Source: Ectobacillus sp042610425
GTDB lineage: Bacteria; Bacillota; Bacilli; Bacillales; Bacillaceae_G
Reading direction: 5' to 3'
DNA: 64,000 bases
Assembly: GCF_042610425.1 (NCBI RefSeq)
Contig: NZ_JBGJZM010000003.1
Span: 1 to 64,000, forward strand
The notes beneath the pieces are model-generated. The model saw only the letters and a list, made by a program, of their open reading frames with translations, was not told where the DNA came from and did no database searches. Position numbers and translations under genes: made by a program. Of this stretch, positions 1 to 7,801 are shown piece by piece (the first letter of the stretch is position 1; every line of letters starts with the position of its first letter).

Positions 1-95
1 TCACACCCGTTCCCATACCGAACACGGAAGTTAAGCTCTTTTGCGCCGATGGTAGTTGGGACTTTGTCCCTGTGAGAGTAGGACGTCGCTAGGCA
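1..95 (+). rRNA. rrf: 5S ribosomal RNA, 3' part
   Basis: The window opens inside a 5S rRNA. The conserved CCGAACACGGAAGTTAAGC segment and the closing GAGAGTAGGACGTCGC segment are both visible. About 20 nt of the 5' end lie outside the window. It is the last gene of an rRNA operon lying upstream, and an intrinsic terminator follows within 10 nt. Confidence 0.95.
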
Positions 96-102
96 AAAAA
101 AG

Positions 103-134
103 CTACTCGTCAAATTGACGAGTGGTTTTTTTTT
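103..134 (+). terminator. rRNA operon terminator
   Basis: A 9-bp perfect stem, ACTCGTCAA (105-113) with TTGACGAGT (115-123), is followed by a run of T. It sits directly after the 5S rRNA and ends the rRNA operon. Confidence 0.9.
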
Positions 135-627
135 TATGTCTATTTTTAAAGAAATGTATAGCGTTGATGGTTCATATGAGAAAAGGAATGCTTGTTTGTA
201 AAATGGACAACCATTAAACCAGAAACCAGTCAAATGAGAAAGCAGGCACACTACAAACGAAAGCTATTGGACGAATTAGGGAGTAATAGGAATGATCCTA
301 CTAATAATAGGTGGGGTACTACTGGTCTGTACATACACAAACATAAAGAAAAAATCTTGTGGAACTTTCCGTCAGTTTAGGAGAAAATACGGTTCCTTCT
401 GATTTTATCTAATAAATTTAGAGTCTGTTTTTAATAAAACAGGCTCCTTATTTGTTTATTCATCATATAATTATCTTTTATCCTAGCTCATCAAAGTAGG
501 TGTCAGCGAAATAGACATCTTTATTAGCGGAAAATTAACTTTATCGAGTACTCGCAAATACAGACTATGATGCTACATGCACAATTCTTTTCGTGTTTAT
601 TAAGAGAGTTTATTTAAGAAAGTACTA
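135..627. other. Intergenic region, no convincing gene
   Basis: About 490 bp separate the rRNA terminator from the end of the GGDEF/HD-GYP gene. A 62-codon open frame at 192-380 has no clear ribosome binding site and an unremarkable composition, so I do not call it. A hairpin at about 421-446 (GTCTGTTTT with AAAACAGGC) could be a terminator remnant. Positions 508-525 carry an 18-bp element found again, inverted and with one mismatch, at 40103-40120. Confidence 0.5.
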
Positions 628-2463
628 TCAAACTTCTGTTGTTGTTTGTTCCATTTCAAGCTTAAGGGCATACGCTTTTTGAATCAAACAAATAAATGGT
701 TCCACATATTCTGGATCAAACTGTAGACCTGCACAATCGCGAAGCTCCTGTATAGCTTCTGTTAAGGTTTTTGTTTTTTGATACGGTCGTTCCGTGGTCA
801 TGGCATCAAATGAATCAACAATCGATAAAATGCGAGCAAGCTTTGGTATTTTATATTCCTTTAAGCCATATGGATACCCTTTTCCATCGAATCTTTCATG
901 ATGAAGTTCAATGATAGGAAGAAGATCATCGAAATTTTTGTTTGTCGAAATAATTTCTTTTCCCCATATGGTATGTTTTTTCATGATTTCCCATTCGTGA
1001 GGATCTAATTTTCCTTTTTTATTAATAATATCCCGTGGAATTTCTAGCTTTCCAATATCGTGAACCAATGCACCTAAAATAAATGTTTTGCGCTCTGCGT
1101 CAGTTAAATCAAGCTCGCTACTAAAATCAACAGCATATTTGTATACACGTTTGCTATGACGATACGTATAAACATCCTTAGAAAGAAAGATACTGAGCTT
1201 TTGTTCCATTTCATGCAATTCTTTTTCAAAGGACACGGTTTTTTTCACTGAATTCACGAGTTTATCATCGGCAATATGTATCATGTTTTTCCCTTGCTCT
1301 TTCGCATTGTACATCGCAATGTCTGCACGTTTTAACAATTCTTGAGAATCGTATAAATCTTTATTATATTCTGAAATCCCAGCTGAGAATGATAAGCAAT
1401 GATAAGGAAGACGTTCAACACCATCAAAATATGTATCATTTAACTTTTTACGAAGACGATCAATAAAGAAAGTAGCCGGTTTAATTGACGTATTCTGCAT
1501 CAAAATCGTAAATTCCTCACCACCATACCGTGCAACAAAGTAATCATGTTTCTTGCACTCAGATTCAAGAAATGAACCAAAAAATTGTAACAGAGCATCT
1601 CCTTGCAAATGTCCATAAAAATCATTGTATTTTTTAAAATCATCGATATCAAGAATAGCAAGACTTAATGGTTGATTTAAAGCATTAGCGGCTTTCACCT
1701 TTTCCTCTAATGTGTCTTTAAAATAGCCATGATTGCTAAGGCCTGTAAGAAAATCAATGTTAGCTCTTTTGTTAGCTTTTTGATATAACGTAAAATGCTG
1801 TCGAAATGCGATTGATAATAATATCAATACACTAACAAATATAAAATATCCAAATAGCCCTAATGAAGAAGCAGTAGCTATTAAAATAATAGAAAATAAT
1901 AAAGTACTAAGATATAGAGCTAAACTCTCTCCAAACATTAATGAAATAATCGCTTTCACTTTTTCTTTTGTTAGAAATACAAAATAGATAACGATTAAGA
2001 ATGTGTTAATAATAAAGTATGAAAAAAAAGCAAATATTGTTGGAATTATGTAGATATTGCTGTATTTACCGATATCACCTCCGATAGCCAGATAAATATG
2101 ATAGGAGCTTATCATCATGATACTATACATACTGAGATTAAAAATGTGTTTATACCATTCTAATTTTCTATTTATCAACATATGTGAGAAAAATGATAGA
2201 AAAATTAGATTTAATGAAAAACTTAATCCAAGAAGAAAACATGTTGCGATAAATATTGCTGAATCAAGACATATAGCATTTCCTTTTGGAGGTAACTGAA
2301 TTGTGTAATAACTAATCAGAATCACACAAACACTCAAAATTATTTTTAAATATAACTGATTTGTAGAGAATAAAGTATGAATTGAAAAAATAAGATTTAA
2401 TGCTATACCGATGGTAGAAACGAGAAAAATATAAAGACTAACGGGGGATTTTATACTATTCAT
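628..2463 (-). CDS. Membrane-bound GGDEF and HD-GYP protein (cyclic-di-GMP turnover)
   Basis: This 611-residue protein has an N-terminal half of about 220 residues made of several hydrophobic segments. A GGDEF domain follows, with GGEEF at about 314-318, and then an HD-GYP domain, with HDIGK at about 468-472 and HHERFDGKGYP at about 521-531. In known families an intact GG(D/E)EF makes cyclic-di-GMP and HD-GYP hydrolyses it, so both activities look possible. The membrane part would be the sensor, with the enzymatic domains in the cytoplasm. It is the last gene of a minus-strand unit after a DUF5317 gene and a tiny peptide gene, separated from the peptide by about 180 nt with an inverted repeat. 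The start has only a weak ribosome binding site. The input signal is unknown. Confidence 0.88.
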   Translation of the reverse strand: MNSIKSPVSLYIFLVSTIGIALNLIFSIHTLFSTNQLYLKIILSVCVILISYYTIQLPPKGNAICLDSAIFIATCFLLGLSFSLNLIFLSFFSHMLINRKLEWYKHIFNLSMYSIMMISSYHIYLAIGGDIGKYSNIYIIPTIFAFFSYFIINTFLIVIYFVFLTKEKVKAIISLMFGESLALYLSTLLFSIILIATASSLGLFGYFIFVSVLILLSIAFRQHFTLYQKANKRANIDFLTGLSNHGYFKDTLEEKVKAANALNQPLSLAILDIDDFKKYNDFYGHLQGDALLQFFGSFLESECKKHDYFVARYGGEEFTILMQNTSIKPATFFIDRLRKKLNDTYFDGVERLPYHCLSFSAGISEYNKDLYDSQELLKRADIAMYNAKEQGKNMIHIADDKLVNSVKKTVSFEKELHEMEQKLSIFLSKDVYTYRHSKRVYKYAVDFSSELDLTDAERKTFILGALVHDIGKLEIPRDIINKKGKLDPHEWEIMKKHTIWGKEIISTNKNFDDLLPIIELHHERFDGKGYPYGLKEYKIPKLARILSIVDSFDAMTTERPYQKTKTLTEAIQELRDCAGLQFDPEYVEPFICLIQKAYALKLEMEQTTTEV

Positions 2464-2534
2464 AGTTATTTTTAACGCTCACTCTCATTAGTTAAATATG
2501 TTAAAGGAAACTAAATAGTAAACAAGAATGAAAC

Positions 2535-2614
2535 AGCAGTATGCGATAATCCTATTTTAATTGGCAAAGTAAAATGTAGCAACCAATTATTCTGGATTAA
2601 TATGACATACTGCT
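2535..2614. repeat. Nested inverted repeat in the peptide-GGDEF intergenic region
   Basis: AGCAGTATG (2535-2543) is the exact reverse complement of 2606-2614. Inside it, TAATTGG (2558-2564) pairs with CCAATTA (2583-2589), and AATCC/GGATT form a further step. Transcribed from the minus strand, this gives an 80-nt stem-loop just upstream of the GGDEF/HD-GYP gene. It may stabilise or terminate the upstream transcript, or control translation. It does not look like a known cyclic-di-GMP riboswitch. Confidence 0.55.
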
Positions 2615-2642
2615 ATCACTTGATTTTTTTAGTGTTATCCTA

Positions 2643-2735
2643 TTAACCTAATCGCCACCCTGAAGTTAAAGCAACAATAAGAGACCCTAAAATAATAGCG
2701 TTAAAAAAAATACGACTTGTTAGTACTTTTTTCAT
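2643..2735 (-). CDS. 30-residue hydrophobic peptide, coupled to the DUF5317 gene
   Basis: A complete 30-codon frame starts with ATG overlapping the TGA of the DUF5317 gene (ATGA), with an AAAGGAGGTGA ribosome binding site inside the end of that gene. The peptide begins MKK, contains one hydrophobic segment of about 17 residues, and ends SGWRLG. The perfect coupling and strong Shine-Dalgarno sequence make translation likely. The shape (Lys-rich start, hydrophobic core, short polar tail) fits either a single-span membrane peptide or an exported signalling peptide. I do not recognise a named family. Position between DUF5317 and a GGDEF/HD-GYP protein suggests a role in that unit. Confidence 0.65.
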   Translation of the reverse strand: MKKVLTSRIFFNAIILGSLIVALTSGWRLG

Positions 2736-3310
2736 GTAGTTTCACCTCCTTTAACGAAATGAGTTCGGTGTTTTGTTACCATAAGCCATTGGACAAAGAT
2801 AAAGATACCGATATTCATAATAACGTCACCAATACTGATTGCTTGCATTTTTGGATAAGGATGCGTGATTGGTATAATGTCGCCTAAAAAACCAAGGTGC
2901 GTATTAGCTGTTAAAACTTGATGTTTGGCATACATGCCGCCATTTTTTATATATTCAGCATTTACTGGATCAATCATATACGCTACATCTAAAGAAACGG
3001 GCATTCTTCCACCATTAATTGCCATGACTAGAAAATTTAAAAATACGCCAAGTAAAATTAGCTTGAATCCTTTATAGTTCCGATTTAAATACAAAAATAT
3101 AAGTCCTAATACATAAATAAAGATGTAAATATAATTGCTTAAAAATAGAAGAGTGGGAAAACGGTTTTGAAATATAAAAATCAGTATTTCTAATACGAAT
3201 AGAATTGGAAAGATTAACCCGCCTTTAATTCGTAAGTTTGCTAACTCCTTTAGGTTGCCTCTTCTTATAAAACCTACAATGATTGAGATAATCATTCCAT
3301 CAAGTACCAT
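2732..3310 (-). CDS. DUF5317 integral membrane protein
   Basis: About 192 residues with five or so hydrophobic segments. Features I associate with DUF5317 are NGGRMPVS in the second half, the later LGDIIPITHP segment, and SIGDV near the C-terminus. I place the start at MVLDGMIISI, where family members begin. The open frame extends 47 codons further upstream, but that part does not resemble the family. The ribosome binding site at this start is weak (GGATGG), so the start is not certain. It is the first gene of the unit with the 30-residue peptide (4-bp overlap) and the GGDEF/HD-GYP protein. Its biochemical function is unknown. Confidence 0.72.
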   Translation of the reverse strand: MVLDGMIISIIVGFIRRGNLKELANLRIKGGLIFPILFVLEILIFIFQNRFPTLLFLSNYIYIFIYVLGLIFLYLNRNYKGFKLILLGVFLNFLVMAINGGRMPVSLDVAYMIDPVNAEYIKNGGMYAKHQVLTANTHLGFLGDIIPITHPYPKMQAISIGDVIMNIGIFIFVQWLMVTKHRTHFVKGGETT

Positions 3311-3635
3311 AGTAATTTCCATCCATTCTGTAAATTCGAATATTAAACTTGAACAATAAAAAGGACATAATAGCGAAATGAGTAGTATATTAGCGAATGT
3401 TGACGTATAAATAATACTTATATGATACTCGTATGATGGTTTTTCTGTCAATATATTCTAATGTAAATATTATCTTAATATAAATAAATTTCCTGTTGGA
3501 ATTTATAGGGTGCAATGGATTGTCAAATTTGTGAAATACGAATGATTTTGTTGTTTGTTTCTGTAAACGTTCGATTTTCATTGACACTCCTTATATGAAT
3601 TTGATATTATAACGATGGATAATTTAAATACGAAC

Positions 3636-3706
3636 ACCTCATATAATAGCGGGAATATGGCTCGCAAGTTTCTACCTAATGACCGTAAATCGTTGGACTA
3701 TGAGGG
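3636..3706 (+). promoter_or_regulatory. Purine (guanine-type) riboswitch aptamer
   Basis: The aptamer core is textbook. P1 is CCTCAT (3637-3642) with ATGAGG (3700-3705). The P2 loop region carries ATATGGCTCGCAAGTTTCTACC, split here as ATATGG then CTCGCAAGTTTCTACC, and P3 includes GACCGTAAATCGTTGGACTATG. The discriminating base in GGACTATG is C, which in the characterised family pairs with guanine or hypoxanthine; adenine sensors have T there. It lies upstream of purE and should shut off the pur operon when guanine is plentiful. Confidence 0.95.
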
Positions 3707-3802
3707 AAAGTTACTCAGCTTATGTTCGTTTGTGCGAGAGTAGTATGCCTGAGTAGAATACTTTCCCTAAGTATGGGGTTGTGTTCTGCTTGGGCATTTT
3801 TT
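3703..3802 (+). terminator. Riboswitch expression platform: antiterminator and terminator
   Basis: The antiterminator pairs AGGGAAAGT (3703-3711) and TACTCAG (3712-3718) with CTGAGTA (3749-3755) and ACTTTCCCT (3760-3768). Its 5' strand overlaps the 3' strand of P1, so ligand binding and antitermination exclude each other. The competing terminator pairs ATGCCTGAG (from 3745) with CTTGGGCAT (3789-3797) and has an inner AGAATAC/GTGTTCT stem; a T run follows. This predicts transcription stop when guanine is bound. Confidence 0.9.
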
Positions 3803-3823
3803 ATAGGACAGGAGGTATGGACA

Positions 3824-4303
3824 GTGCCAGTAGTCGGAGTTGTTATGGGAAGTACATCGGATTGGGAAACGATGAAACATGCGTGTGATGTGTTGGATGA
3901 GCTTGCTATTCCTTACGAGAAAAAGGTTGTTTCAGCACATCGTACACCGGATTATATGTTTGAATATGCTGAAACTGCTCGTGATAGAGGGTTGAAGGTA
4001 ATTATTGCTGGGGCAGGAGGCGCGGCGCATTTGCCTGGTATGATTGCAGCCAAAACGACGCTACCTGTTATCGGTGTTCCTGTTCAGTCGAAAGCATTAA
4101 ATGGGCTCGATTCTTTATTGTCAATTGTACAAATGCCAGGTGGTGTCCCAGTTGCTACAGTTGCAATTGGAAAGGCTGGGGCTGTCAATGCTGGCTTACT
4201 AGCTGCTGAAATGCTAGGGGCTTTCGATGATACGATTTATAATGCGTTAGAAAAGCGACGTGACGAAATGAAACGAAAAGTATTAGAGGACAGTGAACTA
4301 TGA
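3824..4303 (+). CDS. purE: N5-carboxyaminoimidazole ribonucleotide mutase
   Basis: This cytoplasmic enzyme converts N5-CAIR to CAIR, the second half of the two-step carboxylation of AIR in purine synthesis. The 159 residues show the class I PurE signatures: GSTSDWETMK at the N-terminus, SAHRTP, and the AGAGGAAHLPG loop. I choose the GTG at 3824 because GGAGGT lies 7 nt upstream and the protein then starts like its homologues. The open frame extends further upstream, but only through the riboswitch terminator. It is the first gene of the pur operon and overlaps purK by 4 nt. Confidence 0.96.
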   Translation: MPVVGVVMGSTSDWETMKHACDVLDELAIPYEKKVVSAHRTPDYMFEYAETARDRGLKVIIAGAGGAAHLPGMIAAKTTLPVIGVPVQSKALNGLDSLLSIVQMPGGVPVATVAIGKAGAVNAGLLAAEMLGAFDDTIYNALEKRRDEMKRKVLEDSEL

Positions 4304-5454
4304 AGAAGAAGATGATTATTCCTGGTCAGACGATTGGGATTATCGGTGGCGGTCAGCTTGGTAGAATGATGGCTCTTTCTGCTAAAGAGATGGGGTTTCG
4401 CATTGCTGTGCTAGATCCAACACCTAATTCTCCTTGTGCACAGGTAGCAGACATTGAAATCGTTGCTGCCTATAATGATAGAAAGGCAATCGAGGAGCTA
4501 GCCAACGTCAGTGACGTGATCACATATGAATTTGAAAATATTGATTATGACTGTTTGCAGTGGATTGAGGAGCATGCGTATTTGCCTCAAGGTAGCCACT
4601 TGCTACATGTAACGCAAAACCGATATACCGAGAAAAATGCGATTATGAATGCGGGTATTCCTGTTGCGGCATTTCGTCTTATTCAGGAAGAGGAAGATTT
4701 ACTCCGGGGTATTCAAGACTTTTCCTATCCTTGTGTGTTAAAGACCACCACAGGGGGCTATGATGGGAAAGGGCAGGTTGTACTCCGTAGTGAAGAAGAT
4801 TTAGTTGAAGCAAAGCAGCTTATCGCAGAGCGTGAATGTATTTTAGAAGACTGGGTTCCATTTGAGAAAGAAGTTTCTGTGATTGTAGTAAGAGGGATTG
4901 ATGGTAAGACAAGCGTATTTCCGGTAGCGGAAAATATCCATGTTGAAAATATCCTGCATTCATCTATTGTTCCTGCTCGTATTTCCGACGAGGTTCAATT
5001 GCAGGCTGTTTTGTGCGCGGAAACGCTTGCGAATGAGCTTGACTTAATCGGGATTTTAGCGGTTGAGATGTTTGTAACGCAGGATCAGCGCATTTTTGTC
5101 AATGAATTAGCGCCTAGACCGCATAATACAGGTCATTATACGATGGATGCTTGTGAGACAAGTCAATTTCAACAGCATATCCTTGCTATTTGCGGATGGC
5201 CACTTGGAGAAACTTCTTTGTTAAAACCGGTTGTCATGTTTAACATTTTAGGAGAACATATAGAAGAAGTCTTTCATAAGATTGACCAATTTTCATCATG
5301 CAAGTTGCATGTGTACGGAAAGGCAGAGGCTAAGGTCAAACGGAAGATGGGTCACCTTAATATTCTAGCGCAAGACACAAACGAAGCTATGGACAAAGCA
5401 CGTTCACTTCGCATTTGGGAACGCGAAGAACAATGGTTGGAGGGAAAACGATGA
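4300..5454 (+). CDS. purK: N5-carboxyaminoimidazole ribonucleotide synthase
   Basis: PurK uses ATP and bicarbonate to carboxylate AIR to N5-CAIR, the substrate of PurE. The 384-residue ATP-grasp protein has the N-terminal nucleotide-fold motif GIIGGGQLGRMM and the ATP-grasp motif LKTTTGGYDGKGQ. The C-terminal half carries NELAPRPHNTGHYT, which is characteristic of PurK. Start and stop overlap purE and purB by 4 nt each (ATGA), so translation of the first three genes is probably coupled. Length is normal for Bacillus. Confidence 0.96.
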   Translation: MKKKMIIPGQTIGIIGGGQLGRMMALSAKEMGFRIAVLDPTPNSPCAQVADIEIVAAYNDRKAIEELANVSDVITYEFENIDYDCLQWIEEHAYLPQGSHLLHVTQNRYTEKNAIMNAGIPVAAFRLIQEEEDLLRGIQDFSYPCVLKTTTGGYDGKGQVVLRSEEDLVEAKQLIAERECILEDWVPFEKEVSVIVVRGIDGKTSVFPVAENIHVENILHSSIVPARISDEVQLQAVLCAETLANELDLIGILAVEMFVTQDQRIFVNELAPRPHNTGHYTMDACETSQFQQHILAICGWPLGETSLLKPVVMFNILGEHIEEVFHKIDQFSSCKLHVYGKAEAKVKRKMGHLNILAQDTNEAMDKARSLRIWEREEQWLEGKR

Positions 5455-6746
5455 TTAATCGCTATACACGCCCAGAAATGGGAGCAATTTGGACAGAAGA
5501 AAATAAATTTAACGCTTGGCTAGAAGTAGAAATTCTTGCTTGCGAAGCTTGGTCTGAGCTTGGAGATATTCCGAAAGAAGATGTGAAGAAACTTCGAGAG
5601 AAAGCTTCATTTGATATTAACCGCATTTATGAAATTGAAAAAGATACGCGCCATGATGTAGTCGCATTTACAAGAGCCGTTTCGGAAACACTAGGTGACG
5701 AACGGAAATGGGTACACTATGGATTAACTTCAACTGATGTGGTAGATACTGCATTATCATTTTTACTTAAGCAAGCGAATGATATTTTATTAAAAGATAT
5801 TACTGCTTTTATCGAAGTGTTAAAGAATAAGGCGAACGAGCATAAGTATACGGTAATGATGGGTCGTACGCACGGTGTACATGCAGAGCCAACGACATTT
5901 GGTTTAAAGTTAGCACTTTGGTATGAAGAGATGAGACGGAACCTAGAGCGCTTCAAGCAAGCCGCTGATGGCGTTCGCGTTGGTAAGATGTCTGGTGCTG
6001 TTGGTACGTATGCCAATATTGATCCTTCTATCGAAGCATATGTGTGTGAAAAGCTTGGACTTGAAGCTTCTCCTATTTCTACACAAACGTTGCAACGTGA
6101 TCGTCATGCACATTATATGGCAACACTTGCTTTAATTGCGACATCCATTGAAAAAATGGCTGTTGAAATTCGTGGATTGCAAAAGAGTGAAACACGCGAA
6201 GTGGAAGAATTCTTTGCAAAAGGACAAAAAGGATCTTCTGCAATGCCTCATAAACGTAACCCAATCGGTTCAGAAAATATGGTTGGTATGGCACGTTTGA
6301 TTCGCGGTTTTATGCAAACAGCATATGAAAATGTTCCACTTTGGCATGAACGTGATATTTCCCATTCCTCTGCAGAACGTGTGATATTACCAGATGCTAC
6401 GATTGCGCTTAACTATATGTTGAATCGCTTTGCAAATATCGTGAAGAATTTAACGGTCTTCCCTGAAAATATGAAACGTAATATGACTCGTACATTTGGA
6501 CTTATTTATTCACAACGCGTTATGCTTTCCTTAATCAACAAAGGAATGGTACGTGAGGCAGCATATGACACCGTTCAACCGAAAGCAATGGAAGCATGGG
6601 ACAAGCAAGTTCAGTTTAAAGAGCTTGTGGAAGCCGATGAAACCATTACGAGCAAGCTGTCCCAAGAAGAAATTGACGAATGCTTTAACTATGAACACCA
6701 TCTTCGTCATGTAGATACGATTTTCAAACGACTTGGCTTAAACTAA
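5451..6746 (+). CDS. purB: Adenylosuccinate lyase
   Basis: PurB removes fumarate from SAICAR (giving AICAR) and from adenylosuccinate (giving AMP), so it serves both IMP and AMP synthesis. The 431 residues include TSTDVVDTA, GRTHGVHAEPTTFG and the superfamily signature loop GSSAMPHKRNPIGSE. The start at 5451 overlaps the purK stop and has GGAGGG upstream; it gives the usual family length. A 28-nt stem-loop region and an 88-nt gap separate it from purC. Confidence 0.97.
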   Translation: MINRYTRPEMGAIWTEENKFNAWLEVEILACEAWSELGDIPKEDVKKLREKASFDINRIYEIEKDTRHDVVAFTRAVSETLGDERKWVHYGLTSTDVVDTALSFLLKQANDILLKDITAFIEVLKNKANEHKYTVMMGRTHGVHAEPTTFGLKLALWYEEMRRNLERFKQAADGVRVGKMSGAVGTYANIDPSIEAYVCEKLGLEASPISTQTLQRDRHAHYMATLALIATSIEKMAVEIRGLQKSETREVEEFFAKGQKGSSAMPHKRNPIGSENMVGMARLIRGFMQTAYENVPLWHERDISHSSAERVILPDATIALNYMLNRFANIVKNLTVFPENMKRNMTRTFGLIYSQRVMLSLINKGMVREAAYDTVQPKAMEAWDKQVQFKELVEADETITSKLSQEEIDECFNYEHHLRHVDTIFKRLGLN

Positions 6747-6757
6747 TCATTTAAATA

Positions 6758-6784
6758 AGGCACAGACTGAAACTCTGTGCCTTT
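6758..6784 (+). promoter_or_regulatory. Intercistronic hairpin purB-purC
   Basis: AAGGCACAGA (6758-6767) pairs perfectly with TCTGTGCCTT (6775-6784) around a 7-nt loop. No strong T run follows, so it is more likely an RNA processing or stability element, or a partial terminator, than a full terminator. It lies in the only gap of the first half of the operon. Confidence 0.7.
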
Positions 6785-6834
6785 CATGTAATCAGAGGAT
6801 TCATAATTATTAAAAAAACCAGGGGGCTTATAAC

Positions 6835-7554
6835 ATGCAAAAGCTAGAGCAGTTATATGAAGGAAAAGCAAAAATTATGTACCGTACAGAACAAGAAGAT
6901 GTCGTATGGGTTCAATATAAAGATAGTGCTACAGCTTTTAATGGTGAAAAGAAAGCGACAATTGCTGGTAAAGGACATTTAAATAATGAAATTACTACGC
7001 TTCTTTTTACTAAGCTGAAGGATGCAGGCATTCCTAGCCACTTTATTGAAAAAATTTCTGATACAGAGCAGCTTGTAAAGAAAGTAACGATCGTTCCTCT
7101 TGAAGTGGTTGTTCGTAATATAATTGCTGGAAGCTTTGCAAAGCGTCTTGGACTTGAAGAAGGAGCTCCATTAGAAGCTCCGATTGTAGAGTTTTATTAT
7201 AAAGATGATGACCTTGGCGATCCTCTTGTAACAGAAGATCATATTCGCGTTTTAAATGTTGCAACGCCGCAACAATTAGAACAACTTCGTACGTTAGCAT
7301 TAGGTGTGAATGAAGTATTGAAGAAACATTTTGCAAGCTGCAAGATCAGATTAGTAGACTTCAAATTAGAATTCGGGATAACAAAGGAAGGCGAATTATT
7401 ACTTGCCGATGAAATCTCTCCAGATACTTGTCGCTTATGGGATGAAGAAACGAATGAAAAATTTGATAAAGATGTATTCCGCAGAGACCTTGGAAACTTG
7501 ACGGACGCTTATAAGGAAATCTTAAAACGATTAGGGGGAGTTTCACATGTATAA
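6835..7554 (+). CDS. purC: Phosphoribosylaminoimidazole-succinocarboxamide (SAICAR) synthase
   Basis: PurC couples CAIR with aspartate at the cost of ATP to make SAICAR. The 239 residues carry YEGKAKIMY at the N-terminus, the FNGEKKATI segment, VVRNIIAGSFAKR, and the C-terminal LADEISPDTCRLWD. An AGGGGG ribosome binding site precedes the ATG. The 3' end overlaps purS by 8 nt, which suggests coupled translation. Length matches the bacterial family. Confidence 0.97.
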   Translation: MQKLEQLYEGKAKIMYRTEQEDVVWVQYKDSATAFNGEKKATIAGKGHLNNEITTLLFTKLKDAGIPSHFIEKISDTEQLVKKVTIVPLEVVVRNIIAGSFAKRLGLEEGAPLEAPIVEFYYKDDDLGDPLVTEDHIRVLNVATPQQLEQLRTLALGVNEVLKKHFASCKIRLVDFKLEFGITKEGELLLADEISPDTCRLWDEETNEKFDKDVFRRDLGNLTDAYKEILKRLGGVSHV

Positions 7555-7801
7555 AGTAAAGGTATATGTAACACTTCGTGAGAGCGTATTAGATCCACAA
7601 GGAACAGCAGTGAAGAATGCGTTGCATAGTTTATCCTTTACTTCAGTACAGGATGTACGAATCGGAAAATATATGGAAGTTGTAATTGATGACAAAAATG
7701 CTGATGTGGATAGCATGGTGAAAGAAATGTGCGAAAAATTATTAGCAAACGTTGTTATTGAAGACTACCGATATGAAATCGAGGAGGTAGTTACGCAGTG
7801 A
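7547..7801 (+). CDS. purS: FGAM synthase subunit PurS
   Basis: PurS is the small bridging subunit that, with PurQ and the small-type PurL, forms the FGAM synthase of Gram-positive bacteria. The 84-residue protein has the family pattern YKVKVYVTLRESVLDPQG at the start and VRIGKYMEV in the middle. The GGGGGAG ribosome binding site lies inside purC. Its TGA overlaps the GTG start of purQ. Confidence 0.95.
   Translation: MYKVKVYVTLRESVLDPQGTAVKNALHSLSFTSVQDVRIGKYMEVVIDDKNADVDSMVKEMCEKLLANVVIEDYRYEIEEVVTQ

Noticed and set aside
192..380. 62-codon open frame after the rRNA terminator
   Set aside because: No convincing ribosome binding site, no recognisable domain, and it lies in a region with other broken or repeat-like sequence.
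2464..2731. Cyclic-di-GMP riboswitch ahead of the GGDEF/HD-GYP gene
   Set aside because: None of the conserved GEMM aptamer blocks are present; only an inverted repeat is seen.
3390..3587. Minus-strand frame upstream of DUF5317
   Set aside because: No family features; overlaps the upstream extension of the DUF5317 frame and looks like leader DNA.
5717..6294. Minus-strand frames inside purB, and similar ones throughout the pur operon
   Set aside because: They are antisense to conserved genes and follow from the codon bias of the true frame.
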